Shown here: positions 9,161-18,897 of the stretch, piece after piece
Layout of the letters: every line of letters begins with the position of its first letter
Numbering within the stretch: position 1 is the stretch's first letter
Source: CAWFFV01 sp963814985
Lineage (GTDB): Bacteria; Chloroflexota; Ktedonobacteria; Ktedonobacterales; Ktedonobacteraceae
Length of the DNA stretch: 64,000 nucleotides
Direction of reading: 5' to 3'
Assembly (NCBI GenBank): GCA_963814985.1
Contig: CAWFFV010000047.1
Location: 7,154 to 71,153 of the forward strand
Notes under the pieces: model-generated
What the model saw: the letters and a program-made list of their open reading frames with translations, nothing else
Told to the model about the DNA's origin: nothing
Database searches by the model: none
Translations under genes and position numbers: made by a program

Positions 9161-11057
9161 GATGAAAGATATGGCTCTTTATTTACCGCTACCTTGTTCC
9201 CGCATTGCGTCCCTACCTCTGGGCTATCTTGGGAAGCTTAGGCTTAACAGGAATGGTGATAGGTATTGACCTTTTACAACCCTATTGCTTCAAGTGGTTA
9301 CTAGATGCGGCAACGATGTCCATCAATTACCATGTCGTGATCATCGTCTTGCTTTGCCTCTTAGGGCTGATCGTGATACGCTTCTTTGAGCTATTGGGAA
9401 GTGTATGCACGATCACGAGTGGTTAAAGGCATTCGTCAGTATCGAGCACACCTCTTTCGACACCTCTTCATCTACCATTCCCGACGCTCCATGAGCTTCC
9501 AAGCGAGTCCTGGAGAATTGCGTAATGACGGATAGCGGGACGATTGGGAGAGTTTATGTAATCCCGAACGGGATTGTTCCATTGATCGCGCAATATCTTG
9601 TGCAAGCCCTTGCCCTCGCCGTTTTGATTTTGCTGTCAATTGGCAAATTGGCGTGGCCTCCATGCTCAAATATTCCCCTCGGTTGGGTCATAACTCAGGG
9701 AATGACCCGTCGCAATCACGAGCGATTAGTCCAGCTGAGCACACTCGCAGAAGAGGGCACACGTTTCTGCAAGAGGTTCATGCCTGCCTGCGCGAGGTAC
9801 GGGCGACCGGCAATGAAGCTGGAGAAACACAGCGTTGGAAGCAATGGTTGCATAAGTATGGGAAAGCTCACGACCCTCTCAACCACCAAAAATCGCTTTA
9901 TACGAGAGACGCTCAATCGTTTGATTGAGTGGATTGGCCTCTGTATTGTCTATGGATGGGGCGTTTGGCAACTGTTCCAGCATGCTATTACCATTGGGAC
10001 GGTCTTTAGCCATTGGGATCTACGTGAGCAGTTCTACACTATAATTCGCCTCCATTTTGAGCGTCCGTATTGAGACGGGTGAGGAGCAAATGCACTGCAA
10101 GCAATCAACGAAGACTAAGCACTACCACGAGAATGGCCAGACCAAAGGTCAAGACTTGGGAGAAGTTGAAGGGAAGGCTGGAGTTTTCCGGTGTGACCTT
10201 TTCCTACAATGGCAGCGAGGAAAATGTGCAAGATATTTCGTTTGCCAGCGTCCCCGGTAGATTACCGGCATTGTCGGACCAAGCGGCAGTGGCAAAAGTA
10301 TGCTTATCAACCTCTGCATGCGGTTTTATACACCAAGCAAGGAAAGATTCTTTTAGATGGGCAGGATATCACAGAGATTGCACCGCATGCTCTTCGCAAG
10401 CAGATAGGGGTTGTCTCCCAGGATGCGCAACTCTTGGGACACGACAATCCGGGAGAATTTGCTCTACGGATTGCACCAGCAAGTACCGTGGGAATATGTC
10501 CTTGAGATTTGCCAGAAGACGCTTGACATGAAATTGTAGAAGTTGCCGGCAGGGTACGAAACTGTCGGGTGCCCATGGAGCAATGCTATCTGGCGGCGAG
10601 AGGCAACTATTGGCTGGCTCGGCTTCTCCTGGCCGAAACGCAGGTTTTACTTTTAGATGAAGCAACATCAGCTCTCGATTTGCAGACCGAGGCTGCGATT
10701 ACACAAACGTTGCTTGAGATGTGTTCGATGAAAAATCGTCTATTTGTAGCACATCGCCTAGCTACCGTACAAAGGGCCGATCATATCATTGTCATCAAAG
10801 ATGGACAGATCGTAGAAGAAGGTTCACCCAAGACGCTCTGCCAACAGAATGGCCTCTATAAAATCCTCTATGATACCCAAAAACTAGGTGCAAGAACTGA
10901 GCACGACCGTAGAACGATCTCCCACAAATTGGGCAACGAAGCAATAGTGGAGGACAAAAAAGCACAGAAATATACTTGCTCTTGCCTAAGAGCAACGCGT
11001 TCATCACGCTCTCACATGGAGACAAAACTGTGCTGCGGGCCAAATTCGCTGACATAG
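9161..11057 (+). pseudogene. ABC exporter (permease plus ATPase), frameshifted; lasso D-type
   Basis: The start region reads FIYRYLVPALRPYLWAILG and continues into hydrophobic spans of an exporter permease. The nucleotide-binding half is recognisable from about 10170: FSGVTFSYNG, the Walker A GPSGSGKS (in a shifted frame), QDITEIAPHALRKQIGVVSQ, then LLLDEATSALD and FVAHRLATVQRADHI. This is the fused half-transporter layout of lasso-peptide exporters, which pump the mature peptide out and give self-immunity. The LSGGE-type signature region near 10580 is degraded. About six frame changes are needed. Confidence 0.68.
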
Positions 11058-11413
11058 TGCTGAAAGCTGGTCGAGGCTTCAATGCATGACCAGCTTGTCC
11101 TCGTGAGTTCTTCACGCCTTCTTCCTCCACAGCCACGATGGCTTTTTCGGGCTGACCCGCCGCCAATTCGGTCGAGCACCGGCTGGATAACGTTGAAAGG
11201 GTAACCAGCCTCTCTGAGCAAGGCCACAACCCGTAGGCGGCGCATTCATGCTCGTCGTAAGAAGACGGTAGCGGCGGGTGGTGCTGCTCGCGAACCGGTG
11301 CAACAAGCCCCGCCGTTCCCAGCAAAATGCAAGGCGGAGACACGCACGCTCACCCGTTTGGCAGCCTCACCCAACTTTGGACCCGTTGAGGAGGAGAGGT
11401 GCGAGGCGGCGAG

Positions 11414-12970
11414 CTGTCTCTTACCCACATCTTTCTATTCAAGTAAAAGTTGAGATGCAAGGGCGACTCCTTCGAGCAAGGTTTGGATGTAGAGCCATCC
11501 TTTCCAGAGGGTTTTCCAACCAGGCTCTCCATCGCCCTTGCGTCCTAAATAGCCGCCGGCCTGGGCAATGCGATGCCAACACCTTCGCGTGGTTAATTGA
11601 TCGGGAGAAACTCTGGCCAGATGCGCAACGACCTTCACCAGATCAGGCGGCAGAACCTCCTGAGCTAGCCGCTCAGGCTCCTGGCGGGCGATCGATCGCA
11701 ATTGCAGCAGCCGGACGGCTAACGGAGCGAGAAACCCCAGGAGTCGACGCAATCCTTCAAAGGTCTGCAGTTGCCGTTCTTCAATCAAGCATCCCGTTTT
11801 GAGGCATTGATGATAATCTTCTACGATCCAGCGCATCCGATACCACTCGACACGCTCCCATGCCTGCTCTTCATTTTCCACCATCACTGAGGTGATCAGC
11901 AGCCACTCCAGGGCTTCAACTCCCTCAGGTGGCTCGGGTTCCCAGGTTCTGACGACCGTGACCACCATTGGCCGCTCGTCTTTGCCCGCTTCTCCATCGG
12001 GTGGCCACAGCCGTAGCGTTCCCCAACTGATCCACAGTTTGGCCTCTCGCCCGTCGCGCTTTTGATTGCCGTCCAGCGAGAGCGTTTGTTGACCCATCGA
12101 AGGCCAGCTTCTGACTTCGTCAAACAGATGGCGCACCGGTTCGTGTTTGGCGGATCGTTGTTTTCCATACCGACGCGCTCCTGCAGGCAAGGCGGCGTTG
12201 GCTTGATCCACCAGCAGGTCGACCCGCCGATTGTGTTGAACGCGCACTTCAAAGCCGCATCCCTGCTTCTGGCACTCGCGTAGGAACGGAAAAATATCAC
12301 TGCCTCGATCTCCCACATGAATGTATTCACATCCTTGGGGGGCTTGCCCAATGCTCTTCGCTTGCCGTTGCCACACCTGGGATTCTTTCTCCTTTCGCTT
12401 GTCCCGCTGATGGCTGGTTTCTCCTGCTGGAGCGGGCTGACGCAAAAAGATTTCCTGAGCCGCCAGTCCCAAAACATGCTTGCTCCTCGGTTCCACCGCC
12501 AACACGCTTTGCAGCAGATAGCCCTGATGGGTTCCGTTGCCAATCTGACTCAACCCGCTCGTTTTCGGATGGTGTTGAAAATCCACTTCCGTCATATCTT
12601 GGATCAGCAAGACCCGGCTTTGCTGCTTCATGAGTTCCCTCGTCTGCTCCAGATGCGGACGCATCAGCCGCTCATAGCTGACCTGCGGACTCTGCAGAAA
12701 CCGATATGCCGCTTTGGTGGCTGCATGACTTCCCATTTGCTCGGGCAACAACGCCGTTGGTTTGTGTGCCAGATCTCCAGCCAGCTTCACAGCCCTTTCT
12801 GTACGTCGTTGATCTCCTAACCGCACCAACCCATACGTCATCACTGCCCATTCTTTTGCACTTTGCTGGCTATATTCTTCCATCTCTTCTCTTCTTCTTT
12901 TTTTACTCTTTCTACTTTTCTCTCCTCCATTCTATCATTCTTTGACAAGAAAATTGTGGGTAAGAGACAG
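11414..12970 (-). mobile_element. Tn5/IS50-like insertion sequence (IS4 superfamily), 1557 bp
   Basis: The ends are inverted repeats beginning CTGTCTCTTACCCACA, close to the Tn5 mosaic end CTGTCTCTTATACACATCT. The 9 bp on each side, GGCGGCGAG at 11405-11413 and 12971-12979, are identical, which is the 9-bp target duplication expected for IS50 relatives. The element contains one transposase gene and sits inside the tandem-MerR gene. Intact ends, intact transposase and perfect target duplication point to a recent insertion. Confidence 0.93.
11435..12883 (-). CDS. IS50/Tn5-type DDE transposase, intact
   Basis: A 482-residue transposase, the same size class as Tn5 transposase (476). The catalytic triad is visible: Asp96 (VLLIQDMTE), Asp192 (HVGDRGSDIF) and Glu356. 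Glu356 lies in a perfect Y-x2-R-x3-E-x6-K signature (Tyr349, Arg352, Glu356, Lys363). The N-terminal LGDQRRTERAVKLAGDLA block matches the DNA-binding region of the family. It catalyses cut-and-paste transposition by hairpin formation at the ends described for this element. It is one of the few mobile genes here with no frameshift. Confidence 0.93.
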   Translation of the reverse strand: MEEYSQQSAKEWAVMTYGLVRLGDQRRTERAVKLAGDLAHKPTALLPEQMGSHAATKAAYRFLQSPQVSYERLMRPHLEQTRELMKQQSRVLLIQDMTEVDFQHHPKTSGLSQIGNGTHQGYLLQSVLAVEPRSKHVLGLAAQEIFLRQPAPAGETSHQRDKRKEKESQVWQRQAKSIGQAPQGCEYIHVGDRGSDIFPFLRECQKQGCGFEVRVQHNRRVDLLVDQANAALPAGARRYGKQRSAKHEPVRHLFDEVRSWPSMGQQTLSLDGNQKRDGREAKLWISWGTLRLWPPDGEAGKDERPMVVTVVRTWEPEPPEGVEALEWLLITSVMVENEEQAWERVEWYRMRWIVEDYHQCLKTGCLIEERQLQTFEGLRRLLGFLAPLAVRLLQLRSIARQEPERLAQEVLPPDLVKVVAHLARVSPDQLTTRRCWHRIAQAGGYLGRKGDGEPGWKTLWKGWLYIQTLLEGVALASQLLLE

Positions 12971-13626
12971 GGCGGCGAGGCCGCACCTGCGGCGAAGAGA
13001 CGCAGGGCAAAGAGCGTCTGCTCCACCTGGAGGCGTTTGCGAGCAAGCTCGGCATGCCGCTCGTCGATGATTGCAAGCGCAGCGGAAAGGTCGCCCCGGT
13101 GAAGCGCTTGCATGATCGCTGACGTTCGGGGCCCGCCGTAGCCCCGAACCAGGCTTTTCACCGTTTTGAGTGCAGCCAGATGCTGCTGGGTGTAGAGGCG
13201 ATAACCGCTTGGGCTCCGCTGTGCTTGCGGGATCAAGCCACTAGCCTCGTAATTGCGACTTGTTGGACACTGATGTCTCCAGCCAGTGCGAGATCACGGG
13301 TCCGCAGACAGGAACGAGCTGTCATGTCAAACTCCCAAGTGCTTTAGAGACTTCTTTCAATGAATACTTTTCTTTCTACCACATCGAACAAGCATATTGA
13401 GCCTGAACAGGAGTTTGATGTACCCAGACATAAGCTCTCGATGCTGCTTCACCCTCCAGTTGGGCATGAGTGTTGTACAGTAGAAGTGTGATCCAGAAAA
13501 AAGTCTGGCCAGCGCGGGATCAAAATGCATGCATATCTGAATTGCAGAGCTGCCTCAGATGATGCAACAGATGAATACATTGCTGCCATTCGCGGTAGCT
13601 TGAAGCGAATGATGGAGGGAACTCAT

Positions 13627-14462
13627 ATGCTTGAAGCGACATTACATGACGGAAGCACTATCGAGATCGAGGTCCACGGCGCAGGACCGACCCTGCTGCT
13701 GCCAGTCAATCCGCAGCCGGTAACCGGGCCGCAGGCTGAAGAAATGCGACAGTAGGGGGCCGATCCCGCATTGGGCCATTCGCTGATCAAGGGGCTGGGC
13801 GACGTCTTTCGCGTGGTGGCCTTCGACTATGAAGGACAGTGCCTTCGTCTCCCGAAGCCGGACACGCTGACTCCCGCCAACGCCGTAAGCGATCTGCTCG
13901 CGGTGGCCGATGCTGCAGGGGCAGATCGGTTCGCCTACTACGGCTACTCCTGGCTTGCGCTGATCGGGCTGCAGCTCGCCATTCGGACCAATCGCCTGTC
14001 GGCACTCATCATGGGCGGCTTTCCACCTCTCGACGGGCCATACGCGGCGATGCTCCGCGTCACCATGGCAACCCATGAGATGGCGGTCGAGCGGCTCAAC
14101 GGTAAAGGTCCGCCGATCAACAGCATGAATCCGAGATTGGTCCGGCAGGTTATCAAGTGGATCAGAAGCGGCAATTCGTCACCTTGTACCAAGCGCTGCA
14201 AGGGTTCGACGACTGCGCTGCCCAGGCGCACATCACCTGCCCGCGCCTCTGCTTTGCAGGGTCGGCGGACGAAATCCAGTACGTCCAAAGTGGGGCGATG
14301 TGTTGGTCAGCTTCGCGGGTCCAATCGTCAGGGACAGGCAAGCTCAAAAATCTCGGCTGGGAGGTGCGAGTGCTCGATGGGCTGGATCACCTACAGGCTA
14401 TGCAGGCGAAGCAGGTGGTGCCAATCTTGCGTTCGTGGTTGGCGTCCCAGCTTCGGTTATAG
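13627..14462 (+). pseudogene. Alpha/beta hydrolase, with in-frame stop and frameshift
   Basis: ATG 13627 follows GGAGGG. The first strands read MLEATLHDGSTIEIEVHGAG. One in-frame TAG at 13753-13755 interrupts the chain, which resumes in the same frame with DVFRVVAFDYEG and then the nucleophile-elbow region YYGYSWLALIGLQLA. Canonical GxSxG reads here as GYSWL. The frame shifts near 14155 and the C-terminal part carries the catalytic Asp/His blocks (ITCPRLCFAGSADE, LDGLDHLQAM). It lies divergently from the tandem-MerR gene. Substrate unknown. Confidence 0.7.
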
Positions 14463-14593
14463 CCTGTTTTCCATGCAGAGAATCCCTCCTCCGCGAAAGC
14501 GTTGCCTGGATTCTTGCGCGGTTCCCTATGGAGGGCAGGGAAGATGATAGAATAAGATCAGATTGAGTCCAATGCTTCAAAAGGAGAACCTGC

Positions 14594-15690
14594 ATGCTCG
14601 ATACGCCTGAGGCCAAAGAGATCTTCAAGTCCTGTAATCGTTTTTTGATGCATGATTACCCGAAAGCTCCCCGGCAAATCCTCAGTGAGTTGATAGAGAC
14701 GATTGACCCAGATCTGGAGGCCGATCGGTATGGGCAGGGAGAGGTTATTACCAATTTCGAAAAAGAGGTTGCCGGATTGTTGGGAAAGGAGGCTGCGGTC
14801 TTTATGCCGAGCGGAACGATGTGCCAGCAAATTGCCCTACGCATCTGGGCCCAACGCCAGGGAACAGTCAATGTTGCGTTTCATCCGAAGAGCCATCTGG
14901 AAACTCATGAAGAGAAAGCCTACCAGAGGCTGCATGGATTGAATGGCATCCTGGTGGGATCTGCGGATCGTCTGCTGACGCTTGCAGATCTCAAAGCGAT
15001 CACGGAACCGATCGGGGCTTTGCTGATAGAGTTGCCGCAGCGCGATCTTGGCGGACAGCTTCCGAGTTGGGAAGCGTTGAGTGAGGTCATAGCTTGGGCA
15101 CGTGAGCACGGCATCCCGACCCATTTAGATGGTGCCAGGCTCTGGGAATGCCAACCGTTTTACCAACGTGAGTACGCGGAGATTGCACGCCTGTTTGATA
15201 CGGTGTATGTCTCCTTTTACAAAATCTTGGGAGGAATTGCCGGATCGGTTCTGGCCGGACCCGCTGACGTGATTGCAGAGTCGCGCATCTGGCAGCGCAG
15301 ACACGGAGGAAATCTCATTCATTTGTACCCCTATGTGCTCTCGGCACAAAAGGGACTGAGAGAGCGTGTACAGCGTATGGAGAGCTACCATGCGAAAGCA
15401 AAGGAAATAGCGGCTCTCCTCACGTCATTTTCAGAGATCACGATCGTGCCAAATCCGCCGCATACCAATATGATGCACCTCTTTCTGCGAGGAGAGCGGA
15501 CCAAGTTTGGAGGAAGTTGCCCTTGAAATTGCAAAGGAGACAGGCATCTGGCTGTTTTCCTGGCTTGCTCCCACACTGCTACCCAGTTCTACCATGTTTG
15601 AATTAACCGTGGGGGGAGGCAACACTTGACGTAAGCAACCAGGAAATCGTTGCAGTTTTTCAGTTGTTGTTGACTCGGGCCAGCGCATAA
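14594..15690 (+). pseudogene. Threonine-aldolase-like PLP enzyme, frameshifted at the C-terminus
   Basis: ATG 14594 is preceded by AAAGGAGAACC. The chain is open to 15526 (310 aa) and shows the fold-type I pattern of low-specificity L-threonine aldolase: FMPSGTMCQQIALR, HLDGARLWE, and the PLP-lysine block VSFYKILGGIAGSVLAG. The remaining C-terminal sequence continues in a second frame (ALEIAKETGIWLF, near 15511-15629) and a third (SNQEIVAVFQLLLTRASA, ending TAA 15688-15690). Two single-base shifts therefore remove the last 55 residues. Family members cleave threonine to glycine and acetaldehyde. Confidence 0.78.
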
Positions 15691-16028
15691 AAAGCCAACA
15701 GATTTCAGGCCGTTTCTCTCTCAGGTGATAGTTCTCCATTTGAGGACACGAGCGGCGCATCCCCCTCGCCTAAAGGCCTAATTCTTACTTACATCTTTTA
15801 GAGAGGGCTTGAGAAGTCCATCTCCATGTATGTGCTTGTGAAACTGTCAGCACTGGCATCCAGCTTCGATGGCCGTTTCACACAATCCAATTGTTAAATG
15901 TGAGTACACACAACAGCTCGACGCAGGTTTGTGTGGTTGGGCAAGGTGTCAGAACGTCTGGCAGGATGTTCCTTGCTCTTTTTTGGTGAGGTTCTGCCAG
16001 ATATTATGAACCTTAAGAATTCAGAGCT
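15691..16028. other. Intergenic stretch ending in an IS605-type right-end remnant
   Basis: No gene seen. TCTGGCAG and CTGCCAGA near 15957 and 15992 can pair in a stem with a roughly 30-base loop. From 16025 the DNA matches, over 22 bases, the right end of the TnpB element at 18460-18481 (core TTTAGCTGTGGGGAGTT). Confidence 0.5.
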
Positions 16029-16889
16029 TTAGCTGTGGGGAGTTGTCACTTTCTTCCCCAGACGGTCAGCATCGGAAGTATTCCGTGGAAATTCCCAATT
16101 CATTTCTCTTTGTAGCTGCTGATGAAGCTGAGTAAGATGTTCTTGTGTACTCACCTCTGTCTTGACGAGCAGGGGGTGTATGCTTTTTGCGAACAAGAGA
16201 AAGTCTCTCTTCCATTCTTCATGCAAGGGCGCGCCGTTGCTATAGTTGATCATATGTCCTATGCATCGAGTATCACAGAACCCTGCTGAGAAGAGGAGCG
16301 GTTCCATCTCACAGAGCACCCCCAGGTGTCGGCCACCACTTTGCGGGAAGCTGTGCCCTGAACGGTGCATCGCTTGGACGAAAAGAGTCCATAGCTCTTC
16401 ATGAGCAGGGGCATTCGACAAACCAGCCTCGAAGTCTGTCAGGCGCAACCATCCTCCAGGTCGCAGTATCCGTTGGCACTCGCGTACCAGAGAGAGCCAG
16501 GAAGTCCTATCGAGTAATAAGCTCAGAAATTGAGCGGAAATGAGATCGAAAGAATTGTCCTCAAATGCGAAGGGACCGGCTAAATTCTGAACCTGAAGGT
16601 AACGAATAATATTGTCCAGATATCGATCTTGTGCTTCCGCGTTGGCATAAGCAACCATCATACCGTTTGTATCAAGGCCCGTGATCCGCATCTGATGGTA
16701 ATAAGTTTGGGCCATATCCAAAGACCAGGAGCCAGGTCCACTTCCAACCTCCAGCACATCTTGGATCTGTGCAATCTCGGCGTCGGCAAGTCCTGGTAAG
16801 TGGCTGCCAATAGCATGTTTAACGAGCAGGGGCTTATTCGAGCGTCGCTCGAACTCAACCAGATTTTCTAAACCGATTTGAAGCAGCAT
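16029..16889 (-). CDS. SAM-dependent class I methyltransferase
   Basis: A 286-residue protein. The SAM-binding motif I is DVLEVGSGPGSWSLD at residues 44-58, followed by an acidic motif II (ITGLDTNGMM), a motif IV-like block (FDLISAQFLS) and ILRPGGWLRLTDF. This is the UbiE/Methyltransf_25 type; the substrate cannot be read from sequence. The last residues (VTTPHS, stop TAA at 16029-16031) are encoded within a 22-base sequence identical to the end of the TnpB element at 18460-18481. So the natural 3' end was probably replaced by a mobile-element remnant. Confidence 0.82.
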   Translation of the reverse strand: MLLQIGLENLVEFERRSNKPLLVKHAIGSHLPGLADAEIAQIQDVLEVGSGPGSWSLDMAQTYYHQMRITGLDTNGMMVAYANAEAQDRYLDNIIRYLQVQNLAGPFAFEDNSFDLISAQFLSLLLDRTSWLSLVRECQRILRPGGWLRLTDFEAGLSNAPAHEELWTLFVQAMHRSGHSFPQSGGRHLGVLCEMEPLLFSAGFCDTRCIGHMINYSNGAPLHEEWKRDFLLFAKSIHPLLVKTEVSTQEHLTQLHQQLQREMNWEFPRNTSDADRLGKKVTTPHS

Positions 16890-17318
16890 AACATTATCCT
16901 ATGAACTCTTAGTGCTAACTACAATCAAACTTTGCCCTAGTAAATTGCCAGGCCACGTTCTATCTCTCTGTCACTTGCCTAACAACAGGTTGCCAATCGC
17001 CATACTTACCTCCTGCTCATTACTTTTTTGCTTGGGGCGGTAGCGCTTTGTGCTAACAAACAAATGTTCGTGCTACTTTTCTGAAGCTTCTCTCCTCGCC
17101 TCAGCTTGTTAGCTGTTTTTGTTATAAGGCCGATATAAAATAGAAATATATTAATATGCTATAGTCAGCCTCTTACCACCCACCATCCGCCACCGAAAGC
17201 CCCTGTAATTCATCCATAGGGATGAAGGTGGCGTTCCTTGTTTGGGGTGTGGGACGGAGTGACTGGGGTGACTGTCAAACTCTTGACAATGTAATTCGTT
17301 TGCAATAAAGTGAGTGGC
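16890..17318. other. Intergenic region holding the left end of the TnpB element
   Basis: No gene supported. The divergent methyltransferase and tnpB promoters must both lie here. The last 100 bases (GGGATGAAGGTGGCGTTCC onward) probably belong to the left end of the IS605-type element. Confidence 0.4.
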
Positions 17319-18467
17319 ATGAGAACGTTTGAATATCGCCTCTATCCCAATAAGCAGCAACGACATGCACTCATGCAGTGCTTGATTGAGACCCGCCGTC
17401 TCTATAATGAGATGCTGGCAGTCTCCAAGGAGCATTATGAGCAAACGGGGAAGTTCCTTTTCAAGTACGATCTGACGGCTCAATTTCGTGGCCGTGGTGG
17501 GGAGCATGTTCCCGCCTCCACCGTACAGATGTTGGCCGATCGGCTGGACAAAGCATTCAAACGTTTTTTTGCCAGAAAGGAACTGGGTGAACCAGGTGGT
17601 TTCCCACGTTTTAAGAAGCCCAATCGCTGGCACTCCATTCAACTGAGACAACCAAAGACCGACTTTGCACTTACCTCTGATGGCAAGCATCTGCTCATCC
17701 CCAAGAAGTTGGGAAGTTTCCTCAAGATCAAGCTTCATCGCCCGCTGGAAGGGATTCCTAAGACAGCACATCTGGTACGCCGTGCCGACGGACACTGGTA
17801 CGCTCTCATTGTTTGCGAGGTGCAATCCGAGCTTCACCACCTGCAAAGCCCCTGTGATCACGCTGATATTGGCATCGATGTAGGACTCAAATCCTTCTTG
17901 ACCGATAGCGAAGGTTGCATCATTGCTAACCCCAGATTTTATCGCACCTCGCAGAAAACCTTGAAACGTAAGCAACGGGTACTCTGTCGTCGGAAGAAAG
18001 GGAGCAAGCGACGGCGGAAGGCGGTACGCAGTACTGCGCAAACCCACCTGAAAATCAAGCGGCAACGCCGCGATCATCAGTTTAAGACGGCCAAGCCGTA
18101 TGCCGAAGGCTATCAGCGCATTGTCGTAGAAGATCTGGCAATCACCAACATGGTGCAAAATCACCATCTTGCCAAGAGCATTCATGATGCAGCATGGGGC
18201 ACGTTTCTCGACATTCTTGAAGACAAGGCCGCAAGAGCTGGTCATCAAGTGATCCAGTTAACCCACGCTTCACTTCGCAGAACTGTTTCCTGTGTGGAGA
18301 GATTGTCCAAAAGTCTCTCAGTGTTCGCACTCACATTTGTCCTTTCTGGCGGATATATCGCTGATCGTGATGTCAACGCCGCTCAGAATATTTTAAGGGC
18401 CGGGGCACGGCCTTCAGGGACGCTCTCCGACGGGAGTCCGGATGAACTGAGAAGCCCCCAGCTTTAG
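17319..18467 (+). CDS. tnpB: TnpB RNA-guided nuclease of an IS200/IS605-type element (zinc ribbon out of frame)
   Basis: ATG 17319 begins MRTFEYRLYPNKQQRHALM, the standard TnpB N-terminus; a GTG nine bases upstream is possible. RuvC-I is GIDVGLKSFLTDSEG, RuvC-II is RIVVEDLAITNM and RuvC-III is DRDVNAAQNIL, so the three acidic residues are kept. Between RuvC-II and III the zinc ribbon is lost in the main frame, but the neighbouring frame encodes it perfectly (NPRFTSQNCFLCG, then THICPF). A one-base loss near 18258 and a one-base gain near 18345 cancel out. The right end with its hairpin follows at once. TnpB is guided by an RNA from its own 3' end. Confidence 0.85.
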   Translation: MRTFEYRLYPNKQQRHALMQCLIETRRLYNEMLAVSKEHYEQTGKFLFKYDLTAQFRGRGGEHVPASTVQMLADRLDKAFKRFFARKELGEPGGFPRFKKPNRWHSIQLRQPKTDFALTSDGKHLLIPKKLGSFLKIKLHRPLEGIPKTAHLVRRADGHWYALIVCEVQSELHHLQSPCDHADIGIDVGLKSFLTDSEGCIIANPRFYRTSQKTLKRKQRVLCRRKKGSKRRRKAVRSTAQTHLKIKRQRRDHQFKTAKPYAEGYQRIVVEDLAITNMVQNHHLAKSIHDAAWGTFLDILEDKAARAGHQVIQLTHASLRRTVSCVERLSKSLSVFALTFVLSGGYIADRDVNAAQNILRAGARPSGTLSDGSPDELRSPQL

Positions 18468-18481
18468 CTGTGGGGAGTTGT
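18460..18481 (+). repeat. TnpB-element right end, also found at 16025-16046
   Basis: A 22-base sequence with core TTTAGCTGTGGGGAGTT, part of the stem CCCCCAGCTTTAGCTGTGGGG at the 3' end of the tnpB element. An exact second copy lies at the 3' end of the methyltransferase gene. Confidence 0.75.
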
Positions 18482-18897
18482 AGCGTAATTGACATTGTTG
18501 TATAGGAAATATATTCCTCGTATTTTTGGAGAAAGAATACATAGCGCATGTAACATCAGATGCATGCGTATACAGTACGCCGGACTGTTTGTGGTCCTAT
18601 GTGCCTCTCAACATTGCGAGTCCCACGGGGTGCCACTCCTCTGCAGGAACTAAGTGTACTTAAACTATGCCATTCCAAAGGCTGTTTGGACAGATACAGT
18701 TCCGATGATTTACCTATACAGTTCCGATGATTTACCTAATATCTCCTCATTTTTGGGGAAAAGAGTTGTCTAAATACTCCTGCTATGTTATGATCGTAGT
18801 CCGATAACTTATGACAAGAGATATTTTTTCTGCATTCTGGCTGATAATGATTGTTGCTCATGGTCACAAGTAGCAATACTAGGCAAAATCATTCAAA
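18482..18897. other. Intergenic region upstream of the NACHT gene with a perfect 22-bp tandem repeat
   Basis: No gene seen. A 22-base unit containing TTCCGATGATTTACC occurs twice head to tail at 18695-18716 and 18717-18738. It is about 160 bp before the NACHT start codon, where a regulator could bind. AT-rich DNA with TATGTTATGAT at about 18783-18793 may hold the promoter. Confidence 0.55.

Larger units (their letters stand above)
11012..13325 (-). pseudogene. Tandem-MerR transcriptional regulator split by an IS50-like element
   Basis: Read on the minus strand, ATG 13323-13325 (ribosome site GGGAG) starts a MerR winged-helix domain (RNYEASGLIPQAQRSPSGYR). The reading is interrupted at 12970 by the insertion sequence and resumes at 11413. 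The second part holds another MerR-like unit (KLGEAAKRVSVRVSAL, then RRLRVVALLREAGYPFNV) ending at TGA 11012-11014. Two MerR DNA-binding units in one chain is the architecture described for TioE-type regulators. Besides the IS there is a one-base loss after residue 20 and shifts in the second domain. It is divergent from the alpha/beta hydrolase gene, a likely regulatory target. Confidence 0.7.

Noticed and set aside
10795..11343. 182-codon minus-strand frame across the ABC transporter end
   Set aside because: Its right part is one of the shifted frames of the MerR regulator and its left part is antisense to the ATPase end; it is not a separate gene.
13440..13490. MerR-type promoter dyad between the regulator and the hydrolase
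   Set aside because: CACCCTCCAGTTGGGCATG is only weakly symmetric and lacks a clear 19-bp spaced -35/-10 pair.
17151..18248. 365-codon open frame on the minus strand
   Set aside because: It is antisense to the TnpB gene, whose RuvC motifs are unmistakable; the minus-strand protein resembles nothing.
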